From: Pseudoalteromonas carrageenovora IAM 12662
GTDB taxonomy: Bacteria; Pseudomonadota; Gammaproteobacteria; Enterobacterales; Alteromonadaceae
Length of the DNA stretch: 64,000 bases
Assembly (NCBI RefSeq): GCF_900239935.1
Contig: NZ_LT965929.1
Span: forward strand, 225,001-289,000
Direction of reading: 5' to 3'
The translations under genes and the position numbers were made by a program. This document shows positions 17,764 through 26,410 of this stretch, one piece after another. The notes below the pieces were generated by a model. It was not told the origin of the DNA and did no database searches. It saw only the letters and a list, made by a program, of their open reading frames with translations. Within the stretch, counting starts at the first letter, position 1; each line of letters opens with the position of its first letter.

Positions 17764-17974
17764 AAATCATATTAATTTTGAGCTAGTTCATATTAAGCTG
17801 CTCACAAGGATATTGCGGCCGACTCGAATTTTAGATTGTATGTCTATGCGCCCATTTAGATAATAAACTAGACGGCCATCTCAAATTTTTAATCTATCCA
17901 GCCGGTATTTAGAGTTAACAACCATCAGGTTTAACACTATTGGCATTAAACCTGACAGCCCAAACCAATCAACG
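17764..17974. other. Right flank of the cassette cluster
   Basis: The expected attC of cassette 3 is not recognisable; GCTGCTCACAAGG near 17796 may be a decayed remnant. An inverted repeat CAGGTTTAA / TTAAACCTG at 17926-17956 lies just past the SDR gene stop and could help end that transcript, though it has no T run. Confidence 0.4.
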
Positions 17975-18655
17975 TTAATTAGTCGGCATTAAATAAATCT
18001 CGCGCACGTTGTTGCGCTGGTTTGCTTCAATGGCAAATAGTACGGCGTCGGCCACATCTTGTGGGTCGAGTTTATCGGGCTTTGCTTCATCAAAAAATGG
18101 GGTGTTTACCATGCCAGGAGCTATGGTGGTACAGCGGCCATTCCACTCGCTCATTTCCTCAGCTAAGTTTTGACCAAACCCGTAAGCAAACCATTTAGTG
18201 GCACCGTAAATAGAGCCTTTAATTGGCTTACGGCCAGCAGCTGAGCTGGTTAATATAAAGTGACCTTTGTTTTGGCGTAAATGGGGCAGGGTTGCTTTTG
18301 CCGTCCACAGCAGGGCCTTAATGTTTATGTCTATCATGGTTGACCATTCATCAGGGTCGCCTTTTTCGGTGCCTGCGGTTGAAACGCCCATACCTGCATT
18401 GGCAAATGCGGCATCTAGTCGGCCAAATTTTTTAAGCCCTTTTGTTACTACGTTTTCAAGCTCGGTAAAGTCGGTGGCATCTGCGGGTACACTCAGTGCG
18501 TTATCTTCACCTAATGATTGTACTAATTTAGTTAATTTGTCTTCGCTTCTGGCTGTTAGTATTACTTTGTGGCCGTTATTAACCAGTGTTTTGGCGGTTG
18601 CTTCACCTATGCCACTTGAAGCACCTGTAATGAGGACTATTTTTTCTTTCGCCAT
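17975..18655 (-). CDS. SDR-family NAD(P)-dependent oxidoreductase, paralogue A
   Basis: The protein has 226 residues, a classical short-chain dehydrogenase. The cofactor loop is TGASSGIG (residues 10-17), followed by ANAGMG, the catalytic serine in LTSSAAG, and YGATK with the catalytic tyrosine and lysine. The arginine in TARSE after strand 2 suggests NADP preference. The substrate is unknown. A paralogue of the same length lies 231 bases upstream and shares the leader sequence as well (TTTCTCCTATGT before the ATG), so this is a tandem duplication. Ribosome site AGGAGAAAT. Confidence 0.92.
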   Translation of the reverse strand: MAKEKIVLITGASSGIGEATAKTLVNNGHKVILTARSEDKLTKLVQSLGEDNALSVPADATDFTELENVVTKGLKKFGRLDAAFANAGMGVSTAGTEKGDPDEWSTMIDINIKALLWTAKATLPHLRQNKGHFILTSSAAGRKPIKGSIYGATKWFAYGFGQNLAEEMSEWNGRCTTIAPGMVNTPFFDEAKPDKLDPQDVADAVLFAIEANQRNNVREIYLMPTN

Positions 18656-18752
18656 GATTATTTCTCCTATGTTTACATATTCAAAATGATAAGAACGGTT
18701 TAACTAATACGTGCTATTAACTGTACCAGTTCTGGGTTAACAGGGCTTGAAT

Positions 18753-18885
18753 GGAGGAGCCTGTTTATCTTTTGAGGTTGAGTTTTCAGCTGTGTGCTTG
18801 GTATTTAAGCAATAGGCATAAACACAGCGCGATTAACTCTTCCTTGGATAGAGCCAATTTTAATCCTGAGAGGTCAGCAGGCCCC
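18753..18885. mobile_element. Decayed, internally deleted copy of the 315-bp element
   Basis: The left part (CTGTTTATCTTTTGAGGTTG, then GTGTGCTTGG and TTTAAGCAA) follows the first 60 bases of the elements at 4001 and 9095 with scattered changes. The right end (AATCCTGAGAGGTCAGCAGGCCC) corresponds to their right end AATCCGCAAAGGTCAACACGCCC. About 180 internal bases are missing. It ends two bases before the stop codon of SDR paralogue B. Confidence 0.65.
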
Positions 18886-18886
18886 A

Positions 18887-19567
18887 TTAATTGGTTGGCC
18901 TTAGGTGAATTTCTCTGATGTTATTGCGCTGGTTTGCTTCAAGTGCAAAGAGTACGGCGTCGGCAACATCTTGTGGGTATAATTTGTCGGGCCTTGCTTC
19001 ATCGGTAAATGGGGTATTTACAGCTCCTGGGGTTATGGTGGTACAGCGCCCGCCCCATTCACTCATTTCTGCTGCTAGGTTTTGACCAAAGCCATAGGTA
19101 AACCATTTACTTGCACCATATATTGAGCCTTTAACAGCTCTGCGGCCAGTGGCTGAGCTAGTTATAATAAAATGGCCTTTGGTTTTACGTAAATGAGGGA
19201 GGGTAAGTTTAGCGCTCCACAGCAGGGCGTTTATGTTTATATCAAGCATAGTTGCCCATTCGTCGGGGTCGCCTTTTTCTATTCCTAATGTGTTTAGCCC
19301 TTTACCTGCGTTTGCAAATGTAGCGTCTAAGCGGCCAAATTTGTTAAGCCCTTTTGTTACTACGTTTTCAAGCTCGTTAAAGTTGGTTGCATCTGCCGGT
19401 ACGCTGAGTGCGCTATCCTCGCCTAATTCTTTAACTAATTTTGTTAGTCTGTCTTCGCTTCTGGCGGTAAGTATGACTTTGTGGCCATGGTTAACCAGCG
19501 TTTTGGCGGTTGCTTTGCCAATACCGCTAGAGGCACCTGTAATGAGGATTACTTTTTTGTTCGCCAT
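18887..19567 (-). CDS. SDR-family NAD(P)-dependent oxidoreductase, paralogue B
   Basis: The protein has 226 residues and aligns with paralogue A along its whole length without gaps. Motifs are TGASSGIG, ANAGKG, ITSSATG and YGASK. Differences are mostly conservative. Both copies keep the catalytic residues, so both may be active. The 5' leader resembles that of paralogue A (TTTCTCCTATGTG), which suggests similar expression. Substrate unknown. Confidence 0.92.
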   Translation of the reverse strand: MANKKVILITGASSGIGKATAKTLVNHGHKVILTARSEDRLTKLVKELGEDSALSVPADATNFNELENVVTKGLNKFGRLDATFANAGKGLNTLGIEKGDPDEWATMLDININALLWSAKLTLPHLRKTKGHFIITSSATGRRAVKGSIYGASKWFTYGFGQNLAAEMSEWGGRCTTITPGAVNTPFTDEARPDKLYPQDVADAVLFALEANQRNNIREIHLRPTN

Positions 19568-19849
19568 GGTTATTTCTCCTATGTGAGCCTATTCAAAATG
19601 AGAAAAGTATTTACAGTAACTTTTGTACTAACATTAACAGTGTGTGGTTAACCTAAATTGAATAGTAACGTTAGAGGAACATAGCTTTTATTTAATGTTT
19701 TAATTTAATACAAAAACAATAGGTATAACTAATTTATAGCTATATACTCGCGCGGTTTTTTAGCCATTAAGGCTAAATTGTGGGTTTAGCGCATTTAGCT
19801 TTGCTCATTTTTAAATTGTGCTGAGTGTCAGCCGTTTTTTGGAATATGT

Positions 19850-20707
19850 ATGAAAGATAAACTTATTGTGTTTTGGCAAAGCCATTCAGAAACTATCATC
19901 ACTTTAGGTTACAAAGTGGTATTAGCGTTGGCTATTTTAGTTGCGAGTGCGCTTATTGCGCGTTCAGTAAAAAAAGCGATTAAAAATTCTAAGTCGCCAT
20001 TAAAAAAAGTAGACGAAACGCTACTGCCGCTTTTATCGAGCATTGCGGGGTATTTAGTTTACATAATTGCTGGGCTGTTTATTTTAGATATTTTTGGCGT
20101 TAATACGGCAAGTTTAATAGCGCTAATGGGCGCGGCGGGTTTAGCGATTGGTTTGGCGCTTAAAAACACCTTAAGTAATATTGCTGCTGGCATTATGCTA
20201 CTCATACTTAGGCCATTTAAAATAGGCGATTTTGTAGATGCTAGCGGCACGCTTGGCACAGTGAACGAAATAAACTTATTTACGACCATTTTTAAAACCA
20301 CCGACGGCCTTTATATCGCATCGCCTAACGGTAAAGTGTGGGGCGGCAACATTAAAAACTTTACCCGCAACGGTAAAAGGCGCATGGATATAGTAGTGGG
20401 AATTTCGTACGCCGACTCTATTGATGTTGGCTTAAATGTACTTAAAGAAGTTGCCGAATCAGAAAGCCGATTACTCGCAGAGCCAGCACCTAAAGTAATG
20501 GTTACCTCAATAGGCGAAAGCGCAGTAAATATTCAATTACGTGCATGGGCTGTAAATGGCGATTACTGGCAAACCGTGTGGGATTTAAATAAACGCGTTA
20601 AAGAGGCTATAGAAGGCGCGGGGCTGAGTATTCCGTTTCCGCAGCGAACGCTCCATATATCTGAGTCGATGGCATCGGCAGTAACGGTTAATACCAATCC
20701 GCAATAA
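19850..20707 (+). CDS. mscS: Small-conductance mechanosensitive channel MscS
   Basis: The protein has 285 residues. Three membrane segments lie in the first 125 residues. The third carries the pore-lining glycine/alanine pattern (ALMGAAGLAIGLALKNTLSN) and the family motif RPFKIGDFV follows. A beta domain (NEINLFTTIF, then SPNGKVWGG) and an alpha/beta C-terminal domain complete it. The channel opens on membrane tension to release solutes after osmotic downshock. The last five codons (NTNPQ) and the stop are contributed by an inverted-repeat element that begins at 20691. Single gene; terminator at 20889. Confidence 0.95.
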   Translation: MKDKLIVFWQSHSETIITLGYKVVLALAILVASALIARSVKKAIKNSKSPLKKVDETLLPLLSSIAGYLVYIIAGLFILDIFGVNTASLIALMGAAGLAIGLALKNTLSNIAAGIMLLILRPFKIGDFVDASGTLGTVNEINLFTTIFKTTDGLYIASPNGKVWGGNIKNFTRNGKRRMDIVVGISYADSIDVGLNVLKEVAESESRLLAEPAPKVMVTSIGESAVNIQLRAWAVNGDYWQTVWDLNKRVKEAIEGAGLSIPFPQRTLHISESMASAVTVNTNPQ

Positions 20708-20851
20708 TACTTAATCATTTTGCGGGGCTAAACGTGTCGCTACCTGCGTTAAAAAATTCTCATTTAGAACAACTAAATAACGAATTTTTTGCCTAGTTAT
20801 CAACACGTTTTCCAGCCTCAAAATAGATCACTTAATTAAGCGAATTGGTAT
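20691..20851. mobile_element. 161-bp inverted-repeat element (second type)
   Basis: The left end ATACCAATCCGCAATAATAC and the inverted right end ATACCAATTCGCTTAATTAA match at their outer bases, and the similarity continues inwards (TTAATCATTTTG against GTGATCTATTTTG). The interior pairs loosely too: AAAAAATTC at 20751 against GAATTTTTT at 20782. It overlaps the last 17 bases of mscS. Sequences beginning ATACCAAT are common as dispersed repeats in Alteromonadales genomes (from general knowledge, not checked). Confidence 0.7.
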
Positions 20852-20888
20852 AATAAAAACGTTTAAACACTATTGCATAAGCACAAAT

Positions 20889-20918
20889 AAAAATAGCGAG
20901 CCTTGGCTCGCTATTTTT
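20889..20918. terminator. Bidirectional terminator between mscS and astB
   Basis: Stem AAAAATAGCGAGCC / GGCTCGCTATTTTT with a very short loop, A-rich on one side and T-rich on the other. Serves the convergent genes. Confidence 0.9.
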
Positions 20919-20942
20919 GTATTAGCTTTTTGCTGACGAGTA

Positions 20943-22289
20943 TTAGCCTTCTAATTGAAAGTCGTACACTGAGCCTAAGTTAAGCAGCTGGGTTAGTTCA
21001 TCCAGTGCTTGGTAGCTTTCGGTAAGTAGGGCTGAATCGGCAAAGTCGCTTGCACCTAGCTTATCGCGGTAGTTACGCTTTGCCCAGTCACAAAGCTGAG
21101 TGTATTTAGTATCGGTTAAAATAACCTCTGGGTTTACCGCAGCAAGTTCTTGCTCGTTAAGAGCTACACGTAAACGTAGGCAGGCAGGGCCGCCGCCATT
21201 TTGCATACTTTGGCGCAGGTCAAAAAACTGCACTTGGTTTACTGGGTTATCCGCTAAAATCATTTCTTCAATGTAGGCGTTTACTGCGCTATTACGTTGG
21301 CACTCTTGTGGCGCTACTAACAGCATTGAGCCATCGTCTAGGCTTACTAATTGGCTATTAAATAAGTAACTACTTACTGCATCGCTAATACTTACTTTAT
21401 CGGTAGGTACTTCAATTATGTATAGCTGTTTGCTACCGGTGTAGGCATCGCGAATTTCTTGCAGGGCATCTTGTTGGTTTAAAAATGCTTGCTGGTGGCA
21501 AAGTAATACGTTTGCGTTACCTACTGCAATTACATCGTTATGAAACACGCCTTGATCTATAACATCTGGGTTTTGCTGCAGTAAAATTTGGCTCGATTCT
21601 TTTAAGTTATGTAATCGGCAAATGGCTTCTGAGGCTTCTAGTGTTTGCCTTGCAGGAAACTTAGCCGGTTTTGGTAACTGGCTGTTAAAGGCACTTGCGC
21701 CAAATACAAACATTTCTAGCCCTTGCTCGCCGTGGCTGTCGCAAAGTCGGGTATGGTTAGCTGCGCCTTCGTCGCCAAAAAAGCCCTGATCAGGTAAATG
21801 AGTGTGGTGTGCAAAGTAGCTATCGTTATTAAACATGGCTTTTAGTAAGCGGGTAGTTGTAGCAGGCTCTAGGGAGCGATGAAACTTATTGTTTAAATTA
21901 GCTGAGGTAAAATGCACTTTGCCATCGAGGGTGTCTGGCGATGGAGAAACAGTAGCGGCATTGGCGGTCCACATTGCAGAGGCCGAATAACACGCGCGCA
22001 ATAAGATAGGGTCTGCTTTAAATGCTTTATGAATAACTTGCGAGTCGTTGCCGGTAAAACCTAAGCGACGTAGTACGTTTAAATCGGGGCGCGCGTGGGG
22101 CGCAAACACACCTTGTGTTAGGCCTTTGTCGTGCATGGCTTTCATTTTTTCAAGGCCCTGTAACACAGCTTCTTGAGGGTTTGAAAAACTTGCCGCATTA
22201 TTTAACGAGGCAACGTTACCATACGATAAACCCGCGTAGTTGTGAGTAGGGCCAACTAAGCCATCAAAATTTACTTCTAAGGCGTGCAT
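20943..22289 (-). CDS. astB: N-succinylarginine dihydrolase AstB
   Basis: The protein has 448 residues, normal for AstB. It opens with the family signature [20 protein letters not shown] and contains [23 protein letters not shown] with the catalytic acid and histidine, [11 protein letters not shown], and [16 protein letters not shown] near the end with the catalytic cysteine. It converts N2-succinylarginine to N2-succinylornithine, two ammonia and CO2, the second step of the arginine succinyltransferase pathway. The start at 22289 (MHALEVNF) fits the family; the frame is open to 22304. Other ast genes are not in the window. Confidence 0.96.
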   Translation of the reverse strand: MHALEVNFDGLVGPTHNYAGLSYGNVASLNNAASFSNPQEAVLQGLEKMKAMHDKGLTQGVFAPHARPDLNVLRRLGFTGNDSQVIHKAFKADPILLRACYSASAMWTANAATVSPSPDTLDGKVHFTSANLNNKFHRSLEPATTTRLLKAMFNNDSYFAHHTHLPDQGFFGDEGAANHTRLCDSHGEQGLEMFVFGASAFNSQLPKPAKFPARQTLEASEAICRLHNLKESSQILLQQNPDVIDQGVFHNDVIAVGNANVLLCHQQAFLNQQDALQEIRDAYTGSKQLYIIEVPTDKVSISDAVSSYLFNSQLVSLDDGSMLLVAPQECQRNSAVNAYIEEMILADNPVNQVQFFDLRQSMQNGGGPACLRLRVALNEQELAAVNPEVILTDTKYTQLCDWAKRNYRDKLGASDFADSALLTESYQALDELTQLLNLGSVYDFQLEG

Positions 22290-22369
22290 ACACGTTCCAA
22301 TCATATTGTTTTTAGTAACTTAACAATACAACGCAATGGCCGCGCTTGCAAAGCCTATAAATACGAAAT

Positions 22370-22489
22370 TTATCGGCTGTAAACTCGCTCTTTGTCGCAC
22401 GTTGTATGGGTATTACTCGGATCGTTTACCTGCCATACGCTAATGTCTAAACGCCAAATTAGGTAAAGGGTGTGGTATAAGTTAGCCAT
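22370..22489 (-). CDS. Small ORF upstream of astB (39 aa)
   Basis: A 39-codon frame begins ATGGCTAACTTATACC with AGGAAA eight bases before the ATG and ends 80 bases before the astB start. The peptide (starting MANLYHTLYLIWRLDISVW) is rich in tyrosine, tryptophan and, at the end, charged residues. It is not recognised. It could be a leader peptide or small protein in the astB transcript. Evidence is limited to the ribosome site and position. The surrounding gap (22305-22701) shows nothing else. Confidence 0.4.
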   Translation of the reverse strand: MANLYHTLYLIWRLDISVWQVNDPSNTHTTCDKERVYSR

Positions 22490-22701
22490 GGTATTTTCCT
22501 TGAAAGTTTCACTGAACACATCTGTACTGTGGAAGAATTATGCCAACTGTTAATTGAATATTTTATGAATATAAATCAGTAATTTATTAAAACACTAAAA
22601 ATAACTTTTGAGCGTTTAGCACCACTTTGGGGCTCAAGGGCTTAAAAGTTGCACCAAAAAGCCACGCAGCAGGTGTGTGGCTTATGTTTTATACGTGGTA
22701 A

Positions 22702-23805
22702 TTAGCGGCCTACTTTACCCTTTACTAGTGGGTCGAACGACAGCACACTAAATTTCCCTTGGCTGGCATTTTTACCGTTATTTAGTACTGGCGAGCGGTG
22801 TAGCTCATCTACGGTAAAATATATTTTATGATCGGCGCCATAACTAAAGCCATCTGGCCAGCTTAAGCGCTCGTCTTTAAATAATACCTGGTATTTACCA
22901 CTTGGCTTTACTACGCCAATTGCGCCATTAGTTATGTCGGTAACATACACATTGCCGCCGCCATCAACAATAATGCCATCTGAAATGGGTTTAGTGCCGT
23001 AACGCGTTACTTTACTCTCAAGGGTGCTTGCGCTCAGGCTTTTATTGTTAATATCGCTGGTGGCAATACGGTAAACCGACGTGCCAGACATAGAGCCAAA
23101 GTAAAGCCACTGTTCGCTTGGGTCGAGTGTGATTGGGTTTACCCCTAAACGTGCTGGTTGGCCGCCTAGTTTCATGGTGCGCCCTTCAATGACCATATCG
23201 ATGTTTTCGGCTGTGGTGTATTGGTTATTTTGTAATACTCTGCGCGCCTCACCAGTTTTTAAATTTACGGTAATAATAGCGGCTTGGCTGCCTTGTGCGG
23301 TGTCGGCAATATATACAACACCGTGCTTATTATCGATGACTAAATCGTTTAAAAACGAGGTGTCGGTAATGGTGGGTTTAGCTAAGTAAATTATTTTATG
23401 CAGCTGCTCTTTATTGGTATCCCATCCGACTAAACGCCCAGCATGATCAGGGCCTGATGTATCAAGCATCCATAATACGCCATCGGCTGATACATTTATG
23501 CCAAGTACACCGTAAAAGCCTTTGCCGTTTTTATACGCGTATGCCCATTCTTCATTAGGGTAGGGTTTGGTGGTGCCATCGCTTAATAGCTCCATAATTT
23601 TTTGTTTTTGGCCGTAAAAACCATGCACCGATAAAAACTTACGACCCGATGGCGTAATAGCAATATTCCCCGGTGGGTGCTGCGCGTCGAATGTGGCTAC
23701 TGTTTTTAAATCAGCATTTTGATTAGCGGTATTAGCAAACACACTGCTGGTTAAAAACGCGGTGCTGCAGGCTGCAACTAAAAGTATTTTTTTAATCTGA
23801 TTCAT
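22702..23805 (-). CDS. Yellow/MRJP-like (SMP-30-type) beta-propeller protein, exported
   Basis: The protein has 367 residues with a signal peptide (about 1-24, VFA-NTA). The mature part is a six-bladed propeller: PPGNIAITPSGRKFLSVHGFY, LWMLDTSG, FLNDLVIDNKHGVVYIADT, WLYFGSMSG and VYVTDITNGAIGV. This matches bacterial homologues of the insect yellow / major royal jelly protein family, related to gluconolactonases. A lactonase role is possible but unproven. It starts two bases after the stop of the dehydrogenase gene, so both are in one operon. Confidence 0.85.
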   Translation of the reverse strand: MNQIKKILLVAACSTAFLTSSVFANTANQNADLKTVATFDAQHPPGNIAITPSGRKFLSVHGFYGQKQKIMELLSDGTTKPYPNEEWAYAYKNGKGFYGVLGINVSADGVLWMLDTSGPDHAGRLVGWDTNKEQLHKIIYLAKPTITDTSFLNDLVIDNKHGVVYIADTAQGSQAAIITVNLKTGEARRVLQNNQYTTAENIDMVIEGRTMKLGGQPARLGVNPITLDPSEQWLYFGSMSGTSVYRIATSDINNKSLSASTLESKVTRYGTKPISDGIIVDGGGNVYVTDITNGAIGVVKPSGKYQVLFKDERLSWPDGFSYGADHKIYFTVDELHRSPVLNNGKNASQGKFSVLSFDPLVKGKVGR

Positions 23806-23807
23806 GC

Positions 23808-24818
23808 TTAAAAGCCTTCTAAAACAAGTTTACCGCGTGATGTGTGCGATTCTAAAATTTGGTGCGCTTTATATAAATTAGCGGCGTTTATTGGGCCTAA
23901 ATTTTGCCCAAGTGTGGTTTTAAGCGTACCTGAGTCTATAAGCTCACTAATTTCATTAAGTAAGGTGTGCTGCGCTGTTATATCGGCGGTAGTAAATAGC
24001 GAGCGGGTAAACATAAACTCCCAATGCACCGATATACACTTACGCTTAAATTTTAAAATATCGAACGATGTAGGGTCGTCTATTAGCGCAAATTTACCTT
24101 GGGGTTTAATACACTCCACTATTTGGTCTTGGTATTGGTCGGTATGGGTTAAGCCAATAACGTAATCAAACTCAGCTAAACCCAGCTCTTTGCGCTGCTC
24201 GTTTAAGTTTTTAGAATGATCGAGCACGTGATCGGCTCCTAATTCTTTAAGCCAGGCTACGCTTTGCTCGCGCGATGCAGTACCTACCACGTTTAGCCCA
24301 GTAAGTTGCTTGGCAAGCTGTACTAAAATAGAGCCAACGCCACCTGCGGCGCCAATAACTAACATAGATTGCTGAGTATTTTGCTTATTTTTTGGCACTT
24401 GCAGGCGATCAAACAGCATTTCGTAGGCGGTAATGCTGGTTAGCGGCAGCGCTGCGGCTTGTGCGTCGGTTAATGTTTTAGGCGCACGCCCTACAATACG
24501 CTCGTCAACTAATTGAAATTGCGCATTACTGCCTTGGCGCGATAAATCGCCAGCGTAAAATACACGATCCCCCACGTTAAATAACGAAACCGACTCGCCA
24601 ACGGCTTTTACTATGCCTACGCCGTCCCAACCTAGTACTTTGTAGCCTTGAGCTGGTGCTACATTTGCACGTATTTTTGTATCAACAGGGTTTACCGAAA
24701 TAGCATTTACTTCAATAAGTAGGTCGTGCCCGCTGGCGGTCGGAGTATCAAGCTCAATAGCCTGTATTGATTTTGCTGTAAGCGTTTTAGAGTTTTTGGT
24801 GTAGCCAAATGCTTTCAT
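23808..24818 (-). CDS. Medium-chain zinc-type alcohol dehydrogenase / quinone oxidoreductase family protein
   Basis: The protein has 336 residues, an MDR-superfamily enzyme. It has an N-terminal GroES-like fold (SVNPVDTKIRA, VLGWDGVGIVKAVG, VGDRVFYAG) and a Rossmann domain with IGAAGGVGSILVQLAK for NADPH. The usual zinc ligands are absent, typical of the quinone oxidoreductase branch. It probably reduces an enone or quinone. It is followed by the propeller gene and faces a divergent LysR gene (111 bases between starts), which is the likely regulator. Confidence 0.9.
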   Translation of the reverse strand: MKAFGYTKNSKTLTAKSIQAIELDTPTASGHDLLIEVNAISVNPVDTKIRANVAPAQGYKVLGWDGVGIVKAVGESVSLFNVGDRVFYAGDLSRQGSNAQFQLVDERIVGRAPKTLTDAQAAALPLTSITAYEMLFDRLQVPKNKQNTQQSMLVIGAAGGVGSILVQLAKQLTGLNVVGTASREQSVAWLKELGADHVLDHSKNLNEQRKELGLAEFDYVIGLTHTDQYQDQIVECIKPQGKFALIDDPTSFDILKFKRKCISVHWEFMFTRSLFTTADITAQHTLLNEISELIDSGTLKTTLGQNLGPINAANLYKAHQILESHTSRGKLVLEGF

Positions 24819-24928
24819 GTGGGTTCCTGATGATTTTAAGTATTTTTTAATATGTAAGCACTATAGCTCAGTTGAAAAATAGAAAAAGACATGAAAAACT
24901 AAAGCACTTTCAAATTTTAATTGAAAAT

Positions 24929-25828
24929 ATGCGATCATTTAACGATATTCAAACCTTTATAGATGTAGCCAGTTGCGCCAGTATTTCTGAAGCCGCACGG
25001 CAAAACGCGCAAACCCCAGCGGCGGTAAGTGCAGCTATTAAACGCCTAGAAAAAGATTTAGGAAACGTGCTGTTTATTCGCTCTACCCGCAGCTTACGAT
25101 TAAGTGTAGCAGGGGAGCAGTTTTTAAGTTACGCCAAAGACTCACTTTCGCTTATTCAACAAGGGGTAGCTGCAGTACAAACCGCAGTAGGCGAAGTAAC
25201 GGGAACGCTACAGGTATCGGCTCCGTGCGACTTAGGGCGCAATAAACTAAGTGAATGGCTTAATGAGTTTTTAGCACACTACCCGCATGTAAAACTTAAA
25301 CTGCACTTAAGTGACGAAGTAAGCGACATTTACAGCCAATCAATTGATATTGCGCTGCGCTTTGGTGTACCAAAAGATTCGCAGTTAATTGCAGCGCCGC
25401 TTTTTTTAAATAATGCGCGTATTTTAGTGGCCTCTCCTGACTATATTGCTAAAAATGGATTGCTTACACATCCCCTTAATTTAACACAGCACACCACTAT
25501 TACGTTTATGCGCTTTGGTGAGGTGTTTAAAGAGTGGCGATTTTATAAAAATGGCGCGGTGCAAAAAGTGCTGCTAAGTTGCCAACACATAGTTAACGAT
25601 GGCGAAATGGTTAGACGGTGGGCGCTAGAGGGGAAAGGCATTGCGTATAAGTCATACTTGGATGTAATTGATGATTTAGCAAGCGGGGAGCTTGTTCATT
25701 TATGCCCAGAGTGGCAAAGCGATCCGCTACCGCTTTATATGATGTACGCCGACCGGCGCCAAATGACCCCGGTGATCAGCGCATTTAGGGCGTTTATTCA
25801 ACAAAAAATAACCGCGTTAGTTGGCTAA
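24929..25828 (+). CDS. LysR-family transcriptional regulator (CrgA-like subgroup)
   Basis: The protein has 299 residues. Winged helix: FNDIQTFIDVASCASISEAA then TPAAVSAAIKRLEKDLG. The effector domain shows the group's typical SIDIALRFG and ARILVASPDYI. The ATG at 24929 (MRSFNDIQ) is chosen; an upstream ATG at 24872 would add 19 residues before the helix-turn-helix. Divergent from the dehydrogenase-propeller operon, which it probably controls. Its last 12 bases overlap the 3' end of the convergent ohrR gene. Confidence 0.9.
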   Translation: MRSFNDIQTFIDVASCASISEAARQNAQTPAAVSAAIKRLEKDLGNVLFIRSTRSLRLSVAGEQFLSYAKDSLSLIQQGVAAVQTAVGEVTGTLQVSAPCDLGRNKLSEWLNEFLAHYPHVKLKLHLSDEVSDIYSQSIDIALRFGVPKDSQLIAAPLFLNNARILVASPDYIAKNGLLTHPLNLTQHTTITFMRFGEVFKEWRFYKNGAVQKVLLSCQHIVNDGEMVRRWALEGKGIAYKSYLDVIDDLASGELVHLCPEWQSDPLPLYMMYADRRQMTPVISAFRAFIQQKITALVG

Positions 25829-26275
25829 CTCATCATCGTTTTTAGTTGTTAAATCGCTTATTACTAAATCAAGCAGCTGCATTAGCTGTTTGGCTTGTGT
25901 GGGGTCTACACTTTCAAACTTACATAATATATTTTTTGGAATATCAGCAGCTTCGTTTTTAAGGGCTTGCCCACTTTTGGTAAGCTGAATTAGGCGCTTA
26001 CGCTTATCGTGCTCATCTTTAATAACAGCCAGCAGAGACTTTTCGGTCATTTTTTTGAGTATTTGGGTCATAGCGCCACCATCAATAGCGGTTTTATCTA
26101 TTAGCTGCGCTATGGTTATTTTGTCTTGCTCCCACAGCGCCATCATTACTACATACTGCGGATACGTTAAATTAAGTGCAGCTAAAGGCTCACGGTAAGC
26201 ACGTGCAATGCTATTTGATGCCATATATAACCTATGACAAAGCTGATTTTTTAATTTTAATTGCTCAAACGACAT
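25817..26275 (-). CDS. ohrR: Organic hydroperoxide sensor OhrR (MarR family)
   Basis: The protein has 152 residues from the ATG at 26275 (MSFEQLKL). It contains the OhrR signature: the redox cysteine in LKNQLCHRLYMAS, NLTYPQYVVMMALWE, and a MarR wing (DEHDKRKRLIQLT). When the cysteine is oxidised by organic hydroperoxides, OhrR leaves its operator and ohr is expressed. ohr lies divergently next to it. The frame is open to 26344, but that longer start would cover the operator and does not fit the family. Confidence 0.93.
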   Translation of the reverse strand: MSFEQLKLKNQLCHRLYMASNSIARAYREPLAALNLTYPQYVVMMALWEQDKITIAQLIDKTAIDGGAMTQILKKMTEKSLLAVIKDEHDKRKRLIQLTKSGQALKNEAADIPKNILCKFESVDPTQAKQLMQLLDLVISDLTTKNDDELAN

Positions 26276-26322
26276 GCCCAACTCCCAACGCGTTAATACT
26301 TTAAACTCAAAAAACATTTTAA

Positions 26323-26334
26323 TTTGCATGCAAA
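26323..26334. promoter_or_regulatory. Palindromic operator 1 in ohrR-ohr intergenic region
   Basis: Perfect 12-bp palindrome TTTGCATGCAAA, 48 bases before the ohrR start. A further half-like TTTGCAA lies at 26338. Likely OhrR site by position. Confidence 0.75.
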
Positions 26335-26355
26335 ATATTTGCAATCTCTAATTAC

Positions 26356-26385
26356 TTGACCTATTATTTTGCATGCAAACTAAAT
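26356..26385 (+). promoter_or_regulatory. ohr promoter with operator 2
   Basis: TTGACC (26356-26361) and CTAAAT (26380-26385) are spaced 18 bases, a plausible -35/-10. The second perfect TTTGCATGCAAA (26368-26379) lies exactly between them, where a repressor would block RNA polymerase. The two palindromes are 45 bases apart. Confidence 0.72.
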
Positions 26386-26410
26386 TAATTGATAAACTTT
26401 GGAGTTCACT

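Noticed and set aside
18887..19567. Second SDR gene considered as an assembly duplicate of the first
   Set aside because: The two copies differ at many codons spread over the gene, and the spacer between them is unique, so the duplication is real.
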